A DNA stretch of 64,000 nucleotides from Mycobacterium saskatchewanense (GTDB lineage: Bacteria; Actinomycetota; Actinomycetes; Mycobacteriales; Mycobacteriaceae). The notes under the pieces were generated by a model, which was not told the DNA's origin, ran no database searches, and saw only the letters and a program-made list of their open reading frames with translations. Below, one piece after another: positions 18,117 through 27,237 of the stretch. Every line of letters starts with the position of its first letter. Position 1 is the first letter of the stretch. A program made the translations under genes and the position numbers. The stretch covers positions 4,960,001-5,024,000 of the forward strand of contig NZ_AP022573.1 of NCBI RefSeq assembly GCF_010729105.1. The letters run 5' to 3'.

Positions 18117-18593
18117 CTAGCCCGTGCCGGGGCCGATGTTGCTCGACGGGCGGGTCCTCAGGTCGTGTACGTAATCCGCCGGCGCGCCGGCGATCTCGGC
18201 GGCGTCGGCCATGACACCCAGGTACCGCGCGGACGGCAGGCCGCCCTCCCAGGCGTCCAGCACATACAGCCACGCCAGCACGGGATCGGTATTGGTGTCC
18301 GACGAGATCCGCTCCACCCGGCATCGGATCTTCTTGTGCACGCCGAACTCCGAGCCCTCCCAGTGGTCGAGGTTGTTCTCGTCCGCCGGTGTCATGTCGT
18401 ACAGGACGACGAACACTTTGGAATCGGGATCCTCGACGATGGTGGCCAGCGCGCCCTCCCAGCCGATGTCCTCGCCGCCGAAGGTCAACCTCCAGCCGTG
18501 CAACCAGCCCGTTCCGGCCATCGGGGAGTGCGGTGCGCGCTTCAGCATCTGCTCGGGATCCATGTTCGACCCGTAGGCGGCGTAGAGCGGCAC
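18117..18593 (-). CDS. Gamma-glutamylcyclotransferase-like (AIG2) protein, Rv3304 homologue
   Basis: A 158-aa cytosolic protein with the GGCT/AIG2 fold. The phosphate/substrate loop YAAYGSNMDPEQM near the N-terminus is the YGSN signature, and WEGALATIVED supplies the catalytic Glu. Such enzymes cyclise gamma-glutamyl amines to 5-oxoproline; the substrate in mycobacteria is not known. Length matches Rv3304. ATG at 18593. It is divergent from lpdA (76-bp gap) and convergent with the endonuclease gene. Confidence 0.82.
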   Translation of the reverse strand: MPLYAAYGSNMDPEQMLKRAPHSPMAGTGWLHGWRLTFGGEDIGWEGALATIVEDPDSKVFVVLYDMTPADENNLDHWEGSEFGVHKKIRCRVERISSDTNTDPVLAWLYVLDAWEGGLPSARYLGVMADAAEIAGAPADYVHDLRTRPSSNIGPGTG

Positions 18594-18657
18594 GGGGCAA
18601 GCTTAAACGGCATCGGGCCGCGCGGTGCTCACCCGAGCGCTTACTGCGGCCTGCCGC

Positions 18658-18663
18658 TAGGTT
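18658..18663 (+). promoter_or_regulatory. -10 element for leaderless lpdA
   Basis: TAGGTT, then six bases, then GTG 18670, with no ribosome-binding site. This supports the 471-aa start rather than longer versions. Confidence 0.45.
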
Positions 18664-18669
18664 TGAACC

Positions 18670-20085
18670 GTGGTGACCCGCATCGTGATCCTCGGCGGAG
18701 GCCCGGCCGGTTACGAAGCCGCGCTGGTCGCCGCCACCTCCCATCCCGACACGGCGCACGTCACCGTGATCGACTGCGACGGCATCGGCGGGGCCGCCGT
18801 CGTGGACGATTGCGTGCCGTCGAAGACCTTCATCGCCTCGACGTGGCTACGCACCGAGCTGCGCCGGGCGCCGCGGATGGGCTTCGACATCGACATCGAC
18901 GACGCCAAGATCTCGCTGCCGGCGATCCACGCCCGGGTCAGGCGGCTGGCCAAGGAGCAGTCGGCCGACATCGCGGAGGCGCTGCGCGACGTGGGCGTGC
19001 ACATCGTCGCCGGCCGCGGCGAGCTGGTCGACGCCGAGCCGGGCATGGCCCGGCATTGCCTCAGGGTGACCGCCCCGGACGGTTCGACCGGCCAGTACGA
19101 GGCGGACGTGGTGCTGATCGCGACGGGCGCGAGCCCCCGGATCATGCCGACGGCCCAGCCCGACGACGAGCGCATCCTGACCTGGCGGCAGCTGTACGAC
19201 CTGCAGGCGCTGCCCGAGCACCTGGTCGTGGTCGGGTCCGGGGTGACCGGGGCAGAGTTCGTCCACGCCTACACCGAGCTGGGCGTGCCGGTCACGGTGG
19301 TCGCCAGCCAGGACCGGGTGCTGCCCTACGAGGACGCCGACGCCGCCCTGGTGCTCGAGGAGGTGTTCGCCGAGCGCGGTGTCCAGCTGGTCAAGCAGGC
19401 CCGGGCCGCGTCGGTCACCCGCACCGAGACCGGTGTGCTGGTGACCCTGACCGACGGCCGCACCGTCGAGGGCAGCCACGCGCTGATGACGATCGGGTCG
19501 GTGCCCAATACCAGCGGCCTGGGCCTGGAGCGGGCCGGCGTCGAGCTGGGGCGCGGCAACTACATCACGGTGGACCGGGTGTCCCGCACGTCGGTGCTCG
19601 GCATCTACGCCGCCGGCGACTGCACCGGCCTGCTGCCGCTGGCGTCCGTCGCCGCCATGCAGGGCCGGATCGCGATGTATCACGCCCTCGGCGAGGGTGT
19701 GAGCCCGATCCGGCTGCGCACCGTCGCGGCGACGGTTTTCACCCGGCCCGAGATCGCCGCCGTCGGCGTGCCGCAGTCGGCGATCGACGACGGCTCGGTG
19801 ACGGCCCGCACGATCATGCTGCCGCTGCGCACCAACGCGCGCGCCAAGATGTCGGGCCTGCGGCAGGGTTTCGTCAAGATCTTCTGCCGGCGGTCCACCG
19901 GCGTGGTGATCGGCGGCGTGGTCGTGGCGCCCATCGCCTCGGAGCTCATCCTGCCGATCGCCGTGGCCGTCACCAACCGCATCACCGTCAACGAGTTGGC
20001 GCAGACGCTCGCCGTTTACCCCTCGTTATCCGGGTCGATCACCGAGGCCGCCCGGCGGCTGATGGCCCACGACGATCTGGACTGA
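18670..20085 (+). CDS. lpdA: Flavoprotein NAD(P)H quinone reductase LpdA
   Basis: A 471-aa pyridine nucleotide-disulfide oxidoreductase-like flavoprotein (Rv3303c). FAD binding is seen in IVILGGGPAGYEAAL, NAD(P) binding in VVVGSGVTGAEFVHAYTELG, and the second FAD motif in GIYAAGDCTGLLPLASVA. Where true lipoamide dehydrogenases have a Cys-x4-Cys redox pair, this protein reads GGAAVVDDCVPSK, so the first Cys is gone, and the C-terminal catalytic His region reads VYPSLSG. It therefore cannot act as a disulfide reductase and fits the known role of LpdA as an NAD(P)H:quinone reductase. It is followed by glpD2 (83-bp gap). Confidence 0.93.
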   Translation: MVTRIVILGGGPAGYEAALVAATSHPDTAHVTVIDCDGIGGAAVVDDCVPSKTFIASTWLRTELRRAPRMGFDIDIDDAKISLPAIHARVRRLAKEQSADIAEALRDVGVHIVAGRGELVDAEPGMARHCLRVTAPDGSTGQYEADVVLIATGASPRIMPTAQPDDERILTWRQLYDLQALPEHLVVVGSGVTGAEFVHAYTELGVPVTVVASQDRVLPYEDADAALVLEEVFAERGVQLVKQARAASVTRTETGVLVTLTDGRTVEGSHALMTIGSVPNTSGLGLERAGVELGRGNYITVDRVSRTSVLGIYAAGDCTGLLPLASVAAMQGRIAMYHALGEGVSPIRLRTVAATVFTRPEIAAVGVPQSAIDDGSVTARTIMLPLRTNARAKMSGLRQGFVKIFCRRSTGVVIGGVVVAPIASELILPIAVAVTNRITVNELAQTLAVYPSLSGSITEAARRLMAHDDLD

Positions 20086-20168
20086 AAGGCGCTGAAACGC
20101 CCCCGGAGAACCCGTAGCCTTGGTGTTGCATGAGGCCTACTGACGAGTAACCGACAGGAGTTTTCCCA

Positions 20169-21923
20169 GTGAGCGACCCGATTCACGCACCGAGCGGGCC
20201 GAACTCGCCGGCGTCCGTGCTGGGACCGCAGCAACGCCGGGACGCCTGGGACCGGCTCGGCGCCGAGCAGTTCGACGTGGTGGTCATCGGCGGCGGCGTG
20301 GTGGGTTCCGGGTGCGCGCTGGACGCCGCCACCCGCGGGCTCAAGGTGGCGCTGGTCGAGGCGCGCGATTTCGCCTCGGGCACCTCCAGCCGCTCGTCGA
20401 AGATGTTCCACGGCGGCCTTCGTTACCTCGAGCAACTGGAGTTCGGCCTGGTGCGCGAGGCGCTCTACGAGCGGGAGCTGGCGCTGACCACGCTGGCGCC
20501 GCACCTCGTCAAGCCGATGCCCTTCTTGTTCCCCCTGACCCATCGCGGGTGGGAACGGCCGTACATCGCGGCCGGCATCTTCCTCTACGACCAGCTCGGC
20601 GGCGCGAAATCCGTTCCCGCGCAGAAGCACCTGACCCGTGCGGGGGCCCTGCGGTTGAGCCCGGGCCTCAAGCGCAGCTCTTTGATCGGCGGCATCCGCT
20701 ACTACGACACGGTCGTCGACGACGCCCGCCACACCATGACCGTCGCGCGCACGGCCGCGCATTACGGCGCGGTGGTGCGGTCGTCGACGCAGGTGGTGGC
20801 GCTGCTGCGGGAGGGTGACCGGGTGACCGGCGTGCGGGTCCGCGACTCCGAGGACGGCTCGATCACCGACGTCCGAGGCCACGTCGTCGTCAACGCGACC
20901 GGCGTGTGGACCGACGAGATCCAGGCGCTGTCCAAGCAGCGCGGGCGCTTCCAGGTGCGCGCGTCCAAGGGCGTGCACGTGGTGGTGCCGCGGGACCGGA
21001 TCGTCAGCGACGTCGCGATCATCCTGCGCACCGAGAAGTCCGTGATGTTCGTCATACCGTGGGGCAGCCATTGGATCATCGGCACCACCGACACCGACTG
21101 GAACCTCGACCTGGCCCACCCCGCGGCCACCAAGGCCGACATCGACTACATCCTGCGGACCGTCAACACGGTGCTGGCCACCCCGCTGACGCACGCCGAC
21201 ATCGACGGCGTCTACGCCGGTCTCCGCCCGCTGCTGGCCGGCGAGAGCGAGGAGACCTCGAAGCTCTCCCGCGAGCACGCCGTCGCGGTGCCCGCGCCGG
21301 GCCTGGTTGCCATCGCCGGCGGCAAGTACACCACCTACCGGGTGATGGCCGCCGACGCGATCGACGCCGCGGTCCAGTTCGTCCCGGCGCGGGTGGCGCC
21401 GTCGATCACCGAGAAGGTGAGCCTGCTGGGCGCCGACGGCTATTTCGCGCTGGTCAACCAGGCCGAGCACGTCGCCGCCCTGCAGGGCCTGCACCCGTAC
21501 CGCGTGCGCCACCTGCTGGACCGCTACGGGTCGCTGATCGGCGACGTGCTGGACCTGGCGGCCGGGGACCCCGACCTGTTGCACCCGATCAAGGAGGCGC
21601 CCGGCTACCTGTTGGTGGAGGCCCTCTACGCCGTCACCGCCGAGGGCGCGCTGCACCTGGAGGACATCCTGGCCCGCCGGATGCGGATCTCGATCGAGTA
21701 CTCGCACCGCGGGGTCGACTGCGCCCGTGAGGTCGCCGGCGTGGTCGCGCCCGTGCTGGGGTGGAGCGCGGGCGACGTCGAGCGCGAGGTCGCCAATTAC
21801 ACCGCGCGCGTGGAGGCCGAGATCCTGTCCCAGGCCCAGCCCGACGACGTGTCGGCCGACGAGCTGCGGGCGAGCGCCCCGGAGGCGCGCGCGGAGATCC
21901 TCGAGCCGGTGCCGCTCTCTTGA
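20169..21923 (+). CDS. glpD2: FAD-dependent glycerol-3-phosphate dehydrogenase
   Basis: A 584-aa membrane-associated respiratory enzyme oxidising glycerol 3-phosphate to dihydroxyacetone phosphate and passing electrons to quinone. The N-terminal FAD motif is FDVVVIGGGVVGSGCALDAATRG, followed by ARDFASGTSSRSSKMFHGGLRYLE, and later RPLLAGESEETSKLSREH and GKYTTYRVMA, all typical of GlpD. GTG 20169 has GGAG 8-11 nt upstream. The next gene starts within its stop codon. Its neighbour LpdA also feeds electrons to quinone. Confidence 0.95.
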   Translation: MSDPIHAPSGPNSPASVLGPQQRRDAWDRLGAEQFDVVVIGGGVVGSGCALDAATRGLKVALVEARDFASGTSSRSSKMFHGGLRYLEQLEFGLVREALYERELALTTLAPHLVKPMPFLFPLTHRGWERPYIAAGIFLYDQLGGAKSVPAQKHLTRAGALRLSPGLKRSSLIGGIRYYDTVVDDARHTMTVARTAAHYGAVVRSSTQVVALLREGDRVTGVRVRDSEDGSITDVRGHVVVNATGVWTDEIQALSKQRGRFQVRASKGVHVVVPRDRIVSDVAIILRTEKSVMFVIPWGSHWIIGTTDTDWNLDLAHPAATKADIDYILRTVNTVLATPLTHADIDGVYAGLRPLLAGESEETSKLSREHAVAVPAPGLVAIAGGKYTTYRVMAADAIDAAVQFVPARVAPSITEKVSLLGADGYFALVNQAEHVAALQGLHPYRVRHLLDRYGSLIGDVLDLAAGDPDLLHPIKEAPGYLLVEALYAVTAEGALHLEDILARRMRISIEYSHRGVDCAREVAGVVAPVLGWSAGDVEREVANYTARVEAEILSQAQPDDVSADELRASAPEARAEILEPVPLS

Positions 21924-22786
21924 GGGCCGCGCCGCTCCCGGTTCGCGACGGACTCGGTCCCGCGCGGGTGCGGCTGCACGGCGGCCCGGTACTGGCCGAG
22001 CTGACCGCCCGGTTCGGTGCGGCGGCGCGCGCGAAGGTCCTGGCCGGCGAGGTGGTTGACGCCGACGGCGCGATGGTCGACGAGGCCACCGTGCGGCCCG
22101 CCGGGTCGCACGTCTACCTCTACCGGGAGTTGCCCGACGAGGTGCCGGTGCCCTTCGACGTGCCGGTGTTGCACCGCGACGCCGACCTAGTGGTCGTCGA
22201 CAAGCCGCACTTCCTGGCCACCATGCCGCGGGGCCGGCACGTCGCGCAGACCGCGCTCGTCCGGCTGCGCCGGGACCTCGGCCTGCCCGAGCTGACCCCG
22301 GCGCACCGGCTCGACCGGCTGACCGCCGGCGTGCTGGTGTTCACCGCGCGGCGCGAGGTGCGCGGCGCCTACCAGACGCTCTTCGCCCGAGGGTTGGTGG
22401 CCAAGACCTACCTGGCGCGGTCGGCCGGCGCGTCGTCCGTCGCGCTGCCCCACGTGGTCCGCAACCGCATCGTCAAGCGCCGGGGGCACCTGCAGGCGGT
22501 CTGCGAGCCGGGTCCGCCCAATGCCGAGACGCTGGTGGAACGCGCCGGCGAGGTCGGGCAGGGCCTGTACCGGCTGACCCCGCGCACCGGCCGCACCCAC
22601 CAGCTGCGGGTGCACATGGCGTCGCTGGGGCTCCCGATCGAAGGGGATCCGCTGTACCCCTCCGTGATCGACGTGCCGGCCGACGATTTCAGCGCGCCGC
22701 TGCGGCTGCTGGCCCGGCGCATCGAGTTCACTGACCCGTTGAGCGGGGTCCGGCGCGAGTTCGTCAGCCGTCGGGCCGACCCGTAG
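21920..22786 (+). CDS. RluA-family pseudouridine synthase, Rv3300c homologue
   Basis: A 288-aa RNA pseudouridine synthase. The catalytic Asp is in TPAHRLDRLTAGVLVF, followed by TPRTGRTHQLRVHMASLGLPIEGDPLY, the conserved C-terminal RluA block. The N-terminal ~50 residues lack a clear S4 domain. The proposed start is TTG 21920, overlapping the glpD2 stop (TTGA); no ATG or GTG gives the full domain without deep overlap. In M. tuberculosis phoY1 lies between glpD2 and this gene; here they touch and phoY1 is about 22 kb away. The target uridine is unknown. Confidence 0.88.
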   Translation: MRAAPLPVRDGLGPARVRLHGGPVLAELTARFGAAARAKVLAGEVVDADGAMVDEATVRPAGSHVYLYRELPDEVPVPFDVPVLHRDADLVVVDKPHFLATMPRGRHVAQTALVRLRRDLGLPELTPAHRLDRLTAGVLVFTARREVRGAYQTLFARGLVAKTYLARSAGASSVALPHVVRNRIVKRRGHLQAVCEPGPPNAETLVERAGEVGQGLYRLTPRTGRTHQLRVHMASLGLPIEGDPLYPSVIDVPADDFSAPLRLLARRIEFTDPLSGVRREFVSRRADP

Positions 22787-22929
22787 CCTCGAGCTTCGTT
22801 GCGCTACCGCGCGGTACAACGGGCCCGCGCGACGCCGACTGGCCGGAGGCCTACGCCCTCATCCGAAGCGGGTACCGGCCCGCCGGACTGCCTAACGCCC
22901 CGCGCCGAGGCATATCACGGAGCAGGGAC

Positions 22930-23343
22930 TCACCCGGCAACCTTGGGCAGCAGCACATGGACGTCATCGCCGGCGAAAACCTTGGCCAGCAGTGCGGTAT
23001 CCCAATAGTCGGTCCAGCGGGTGATCTTGCCGGCGTCGACGGCGAACGTCCCCATCACCGGTATCCCGGCGAGTTCGCCTGTGGGAGTGCGGACATAGTC
23101 GATGCGTTCGGTTAAGACCACCGGTCCGTTGGCGGCAATGTTGATGATTTCGTACGCGTAGGAGTCCGGGAAGGCAGCGAACTGGCCACCCAGGTCGTCC
23201 AGGACTGCCTGCAGGCCGATCGAGGCGGGCATTCCGACGTTCTGGTAAGTCGCGTTCTCGGCGAGAAATGGCCGAAGTGCTTCGGCGTCACGGGTTTCCA
23301 TAAGTGCACAGAATTGACGAACAACGCCTGCGGGATCAGGCAT
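22930..23343 (-). CDS. Limonene-1,2-epoxide hydrolase-like protein
   Basis: A 137-aa cone-shaped NTF2/SnoaL-fold protein. The catalytic pattern of the limonene epoxide hydrolase family is visible: Arg-x-Asp in TERIDYV and a second Asp in RWTDYWD. These would activate water for epoxide opening. The natural epoxide cannot be told (steroid or fatty epoxides are possible in mycobacteria). ATG 23343 follows GGAGGTT. It is divergent from a TetR repressor and its promoter shares palindromic operators with it, so expression is likely repressed until an inducer binds. The 143-bp gap before it holds a short palindrome (TACCGCGCGGTA) but no gene. Confidence 0.75.
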   Translation of the reverse strand: MPDPAGVVRQFCALMETRDAEALRPFLAENATYQNVGMPASIGLQAVLDDLGGQFAAFPDSYAYEIINIAANGPVVLTERIDYVRTPTGELAGIPVMGTFAVDAGKITRWTDYWDTALLAKVFAGDDVHVLLPKVAG

Positions 23344-23388
23344 GGGAACCTCCAAAGTTGATCCGGGGACGGCGCCGGAGGACGCCAG

Positions 23389-23425
23389 ACATACAGATAG
23401 TATGTGACCTACAGCCTGTATGCAA
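23389..23425. promoter_or_regulatory. Divergent overlapping promoters with two palindromic TetR operators
   Basis: Palindrome 1 is ACATACagataGTATGT (23389-23405); palindrome 2 is TACAGcCTGTA (23410-23420). On the plus strand TGTGAC (23403-23408), 17 bp and TAGACT (23426-23431) stand 6 nt before the TetR ATG, so that transcript would be leaderless. On the minus strand TTGCAT (23425-23420), 17 bp and TACTAT (23402-23397) serve the epoxide-hydrolase-like gene. Each palindrome overlaps elements of both promoters. Confidence 0.65.
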
Positions 23426-23437
23426 TAGACTGTTGCG

Positions 23438-24079
23438 ATGCCGTCACCCGAGCACAGGGTCGATACCAAGGCACGCCGTGCTGCACAGTCCACCGCCACT
23501 CGGACAGCGCTAATCAACGCTGCGCGAGCACTTTTCGTGGAGAACGGATATCATGCGACCAGTACCGAAGAGATCGTAGCTGCCTCTGGCGTCGGCACCC
23601 GCGGCGCTCTCTACCATCATTTCGCCGACAAGCGCGCCCTATTCGAAGCGGTCTTTGTCGCAGTCGAGGAGGACTTAGTGGCCGCGGCGGCGGCAGCGGC
23701 ACGCCCGGCGGACGCGTTCACAGAACTTCAGGAAGCCCTGTTGGCATTTCTCGACGCAACGCTGACACCGCAGGTTCAGCGGATCTTGCTGCTCGACGGT
23801 CCCGTGGTTCTGGGCTGGGAACGCTGGCGCGAACTAGAAGCGCAGTACGGTCTGGGTGCGATCCGTAGTTTTCTCGAGCAGGCCGTCGCCGAGGGCACGG
23901 TAGGCTCCGACCTGCCGCTGGACGTGCTCGCTCACGTCTTACTCGCCGCCGCCGACGAAGCCGCGCTATTTGTCGCTAACTCGCCTGACCCCGCCTCTGC
24001 TCGCGACGACGCCGTGCGCGCGATGCTGGCACTCCTCAGCGGTGTGCGGTCGCGGACCGGGCCAATGCGCAAACGCTGA
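23438..24079 (+). CDS. TetR-family transcriptional repressor
   Basis: A 213-aa regulator. The N-terminal DNA-binding domain is canonical: TRTALINAARALFVENGYHATSTEEIVAASGVGTRGALYHHFADKRALFEAVF. The all-helical C-terminal domain would bind an unknown ligand. Start ATG 23438 lies 6 nt after a -10 element and no ribosome-binding site is seen. The two palindromes between it and the divergent epoxide-hydrolase-like gene are its probable operators, so it likely represses both. Confidence 0.9.
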   Translation: MPSPEHRVDTKARRAAQSTATRTALINAARALFVENGYHATSTEEIVAASGVGTRGALYHHFADKRALFEAVFVAVEEDLVAAAAAAARPADAFTELQEALLAFLDATLTPQVQRILLLDGPVVLGWERWRELEAQYGLGAIRSFLEQAVAEGTVGSDLPLDVLAHVLLAAADEAALFVANSPDPASARDDAVRAMLALLSGVRSRTGPMRKR

Positions 24080-24255
24080 ACCTCGCTGAGGGTCGTGTTG
24101 CTTGGCTGATCGCTGCCCCGGGTGTGCGGGTTGCAATGTCCTGCTCCACCGGGTCGACTCAGGGTTTCTCCGCGAGTCGGCTTGCTGACCGCCACGATGT
24201 TGGCCAATGTTGCCGGTTCTGCAGGCACAGCTCGTCAGCGGCAGCTCGAGCCCGG

Positions 24256-25869
24256 TTACAGCCCGTGCTCGGCGATCAAGAACTCCGCCGCGCGTTCGCC
24301 GATGATCACGCATGGCGCCATGGTGTTCGCGGTGGTGATCCGCGGCATGACCGACCCGTCCGCGATTCGCAGCTTGTCAATTCCATGGACCTTGAGCCAT
24401 CCATCGACGACGGACATGTCGTCGCGTCCCATCTTCGCTGTCCCGGCTTCGTGCCAATAGGTGCTTGCCGAATCGCGGACGAACTTCTCTAGTTCCGGGC
24501 CTGTGAGCGGGCCCGGTATCCACTCCCGTTCGGCGTATTCGCGGAGCGGTCCCGCATTGCCGATTTCGCGGCACAGCTCGATACATTCTTTTGCCGCGGT
24601 GAGATCCGCGGAATCGGCCAACGTGTTGGCGTCGATTTCGATCGGGTCGCAAGGGTCGGGCCCCGTTAGACGCAGGCGGCCGCGGCTTTGTGGATGTGAG
24701 AGCGCACCACGCAGCGTCCAGCCGGCCGCAGGGAGCCCGAAGGTGGCGATAACCTCGGGGGTCGACAGGGCGAATCCTGCCTGGCAGATGAAGAAGTCAG
24801 GGGCATCTGAGCCTGATTTCGCGGGCGCACACACCACAGCCTCGGCAATGGTGCGCGGCGGTATAGGCGTGGGACTTTCCCATACGCAGTCGAAGCCCAC
24901 ATGATCCTGAAAATTGTGACCGACCCCCGGGAGAGCGTGACGCAGCGGAATGCCAACGCGAGAAAGCTCGCTCGGCTCCCCAATCCCCGAGTGCATAAGT
25001 ACCCTGGGCGTGTTGATCGCACCGAGAGACAGCACGACCTCATGGTCAACCGCAGCCCGTCGAATCCTGCCCTGATGGGAGAATTCAACCGCGGTAACGG
25101 CTTTTGAGTCGCAGATCAATCGGCGGACGTAAGCGCCGGTCAGGACGGTCAGGTTTGGCCGGTCCATCAATGGATAGGTATAGGACCGAAACACCGACTG
25201 CCGCTTGTCTTCCCTGCAGCGCACGTCGGTGATAGCGGCTCCGGCCGGGCCTTCCATCATTCTGCCATTGGGATTTTCGAAGGTGGGAATATCCATGAGG
25301 CTCGCACTTTGCAGTGTGGCGCGCGCCAGCGGCTGAGGTTCGGCAACCGGTTGAACGAAAACACGGCCGCCGATTCCACGGTAGTCCGGGTCGGGAACGC
25401 CGTGCCAATCTTCGATCTGCCTATAAGTCCGCAACACAGCGTCATAACCCCATGCCGGGTTGCCGGTCTCAGTGGCGAACAGGTCCCAGTCGCCCCGGTG
25501 CCCGCGCGCCCAGATCATTACATTGATACTTGACCCACCACCTAGGACCTTGCCCATGGAAAACGGCAACGAGCGGCCATTGATGTGCGAGTTGGGTAAT
25601 CCCTGGAAATTCCAATCCCGTTCGCTGCCGATATTAGTAGGCCAGAGGGACGCCTGGGTGACGCTGTCGACGTTATCGTCGCCGCCGGCCTCCAGCAACA
25701 GCACATTCACATCTGGGTTCTCAGCCAACCGTGCGGCCACTACCGATCCCGACGACCCGGCGCCGCACACCACAAAGTCGTAGCGCGATCCAAGCCGCGC
25801 CGCCAATATCTGTTGATTGGCCAAAACCGCTTCCGAAAAGTTCGTCGCCGCAGCGGGTTGCTCACTCAC
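24256..25869 (-). CDS. GMC-family FAD oxidoreductase (choline dehydrogenase-like)
   Basis: A 537-aa flavoenzyme that oxidises alcohols. The FAD motif is DFVVCGAGSSGSVVAARLAENP (GxGxxG at residues ~36-41); GKVLGGGSSINVMIWARGH is the GMC signature 1; LSLGAINTPRVLMHSGIG is signature 2. The active-site His is in YWHEAGTAKMG and the partner Asn in TTANTMAP. I choose GTG 25869 because GGAGGAG lies just upstream; the frame allows GTG 25887. The substrate is unknown; neighbours (epoxide hydrolase-like, thioesterase-like) suggest lipid or terpenoid/steroid catabolism. The 176 bp downstream, to the TetR gene, show no feature. Confidence 0.88.
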   Translation of the reverse strand: MSEQPAAATNFSEAVLANQQILAARLGSRYDFVVCGAGSSGSVVAARLAENPDVNVLLLEAGGDDNVDSVTQASLWPTNIGSERDWNFQGLPNSHINGRSLPFSMGKVLGGGSSINVMIWARGHRGDWDLFATETGNPAWGYDAVLRTYRQIEDWHGVPDPDYRGIGGRVFVQPVAEPQPLARATLQSASLMDIPTFENPNGRMMEGPAGAAITDVRCREDKRQSVFRSYTYPLMDRPNLTVLTGAYVRRLICDSKAVTAVEFSHQGRIRRAAVDHEVVLSLGAINTPRVLMHSGIGEPSELSRVGIPLRHALPGVGHNFQDHVGFDCVWESPTPIPPRTIAEAVVCAPAKSGSDAPDFFICQAGFALSTPEVIATFGLPAAGWTLRGALSHPQSRGRLRLTGPDPCDPIEIDANTLADSADLTAAKECIELCREIGNAGPLREYAEREWIPGPLTGPELEKFVRDSASTYWHEAGTAKMGRDDMSVVDGWLKVHGIDKLRIADGSVMPRITTANTMAPCVIIGERAAEFLIAEHGL

Positions 25870-26439
25870 AAGTCTCCTCCGGATCACAAGGGGGGTGTCG
25901 CTGGCTTAACAGTTCGCTTTCACGGGCTCGGCCAAGGGTCGAGGTAACGACTGGTCAGGATCACCACGTTGGCATCTCTTTGGGCGGCAATGCTTGCCCG
26001 AGTGCGCACCACACTTGCGTGGACGCGAACACCACCCGTTCAGCCCCCTCGATCGACGCAGTCGATCGTTGACTTCACTCACCCAGTTCCGATGAGCCAT
26101 TGACCTCTGATAGCAACGACATCGACTTCCGGTTGGATCACGGAGATAGTCGGCCGACCACAAAGGGCCGGTACGCCCACGTGTGCGCACTGGTGCAACG
26201 ACGGTGCGTCCAGTAATCAAATATGTTGTACATCGCCCGGATAGGCTGGTGTCCTGAGGATCTCAGCTTTGGCTAACAACGATCCCAAGTGCATTGCGGC
26301 ATGCCGGGGGTGCGCCGGGATCTGGGGACATGAATCTCTGTAATCGGCAACCGGACGACGAATCATGATGGTGGACAGTGTATCCGCCATGGCCCGAGAA
26401 GTCGCGGTGAACAAGGTAGATATGATGCGGAAGGAAGGA
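25870..26439. other. Intergenic stretch without a supported gene
   Basis: About 570 bp of mixed composition, less GC-rich than the core genome. Short open frames exist on both strands but none has a ribosome-binding site and a recognisable product. The plus-strand frame of the following gene is open from 26365, so part of its 3' end may be coding. Confidence 0.4.
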
Positions 26440-26907
26440 ACCGTGGAATCAGCCGGGTACGCTGGCCTTTTCGGCGAAGCAGGTCTTGCCCTACCGGATG
26501 CACACTGGATCGACAGAGCGAATCGACAGTTGCCACCGAACCTTTCGGCGCTGGGCGCCAAGTTCATCGATTGCAGCCGCATCGAACGCTGGTTGCGGGT
26601 GTCGTATGAGCCTGGTCCTCGCGCATCGAACCTTTTACAAGTTACTGGTGGCGCCATCGCCGAGATGCTCGATCAAACGGCTGCATATTGTGGTTCGCTG
26701 GTGACTGGTTTTCCTTGTCCGACACTGAGTATGACGGTGACGATACTGCGTGGCGGGACAGCGAAGTCGTACATCGCCAGGGCGCGACTGCTAAACGTTA
26801 CGACGGCCAACGCTGTCTTGAGCGCGGACCTCGACGACGACGCCGGGATGCGCATCGCCTCGATTACGGTGGTCTCTCAACTCGTCACCCTCAACAGGCT
26901 CGGTTGA
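26440..26907 (+). CDS. Hotdog-fold thioesterase-like protein (PaaI type)
   Basis: A 155-aa protein with a hotdog pattern: ASNLLQVTGGAIAEMLDQTAAYCGSLVTGFPCPTLSMTVTILRGG, where the GGAIAEMLD helix and the following T-x-x-M-x-V-T-I-L-R strand are typical of PaaI-type acyl-CoA thioesterases, then ARLLNVTTANAVLSADL. A catalytic Asp could be that of EMLDQ. GTG 26440 is proposed because GGAAGGA stands just upstream; ATG 26365 would add 25 residues of unclear origin. The N-terminal region is only weakly family-like. It stands alone, downstream of a large gap, and may be a remnant of a fatty-acid or steroid catabolic set. Confidence 0.55.
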   Translation, partial: TVESAGYAGLFGEAGLALPDAHWIDRANRQLPPNLSALGAKFIDCSRIERWLRVSYEPGPRASNLLQVTGGAIAEMLDQTAAYCGSLVTGFPCPTLSMTVTILRGGTAKSYIARARLLNVTTANAVLSADLDDDAGMRIASITVVSQLVTLNRLG

Positions 26908-27237
26908 GATCGGCCATCCGCCGCTCATGCCGTCGACTACAGATGCCCGCGATTCGCGAGACCGACATCTTGCCTGCGGCATGCACCGCAAGCCCTGCGA
27001 CGGTTCGACCCGACATCGAACGCGGCACGCCGAGCGCGCCGGGAAGAAGCCGAGGAACTGATTGACCTCACCCTCGCGTGGACGCCAACGAGAGACCTTG
27101 GTTCCCGCCAACCCGTAGCGCGTGCACCACGTCGATCGCGGGCGACCCGTCCATGCCGGCAGGACATCCACCCTTCCGAAGTCATAGTTATCTACGATAG
27201 ACTTCACACGCCCACGGGATCGCGATGAGGAGCCCCC
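26908..27237. other. Intergenic stretch, no supported gene; small palindrome near 27191
   Basis: About 330 bp with no convincing frame on either strand. Near its end TCTAcgaTAGA (27191-27201) is a short palindrome upstream of a possible start at 27238 and could be an operator. Confidence 0.35.

Noticed and set aside
18670..20085. Dihydrolipoamide dehydrogenase (Lpd) annotation
   Set aside because: One of the two redox cysteines is absent and the C-terminal His region differs, so disulfide reductase activity is not supported.
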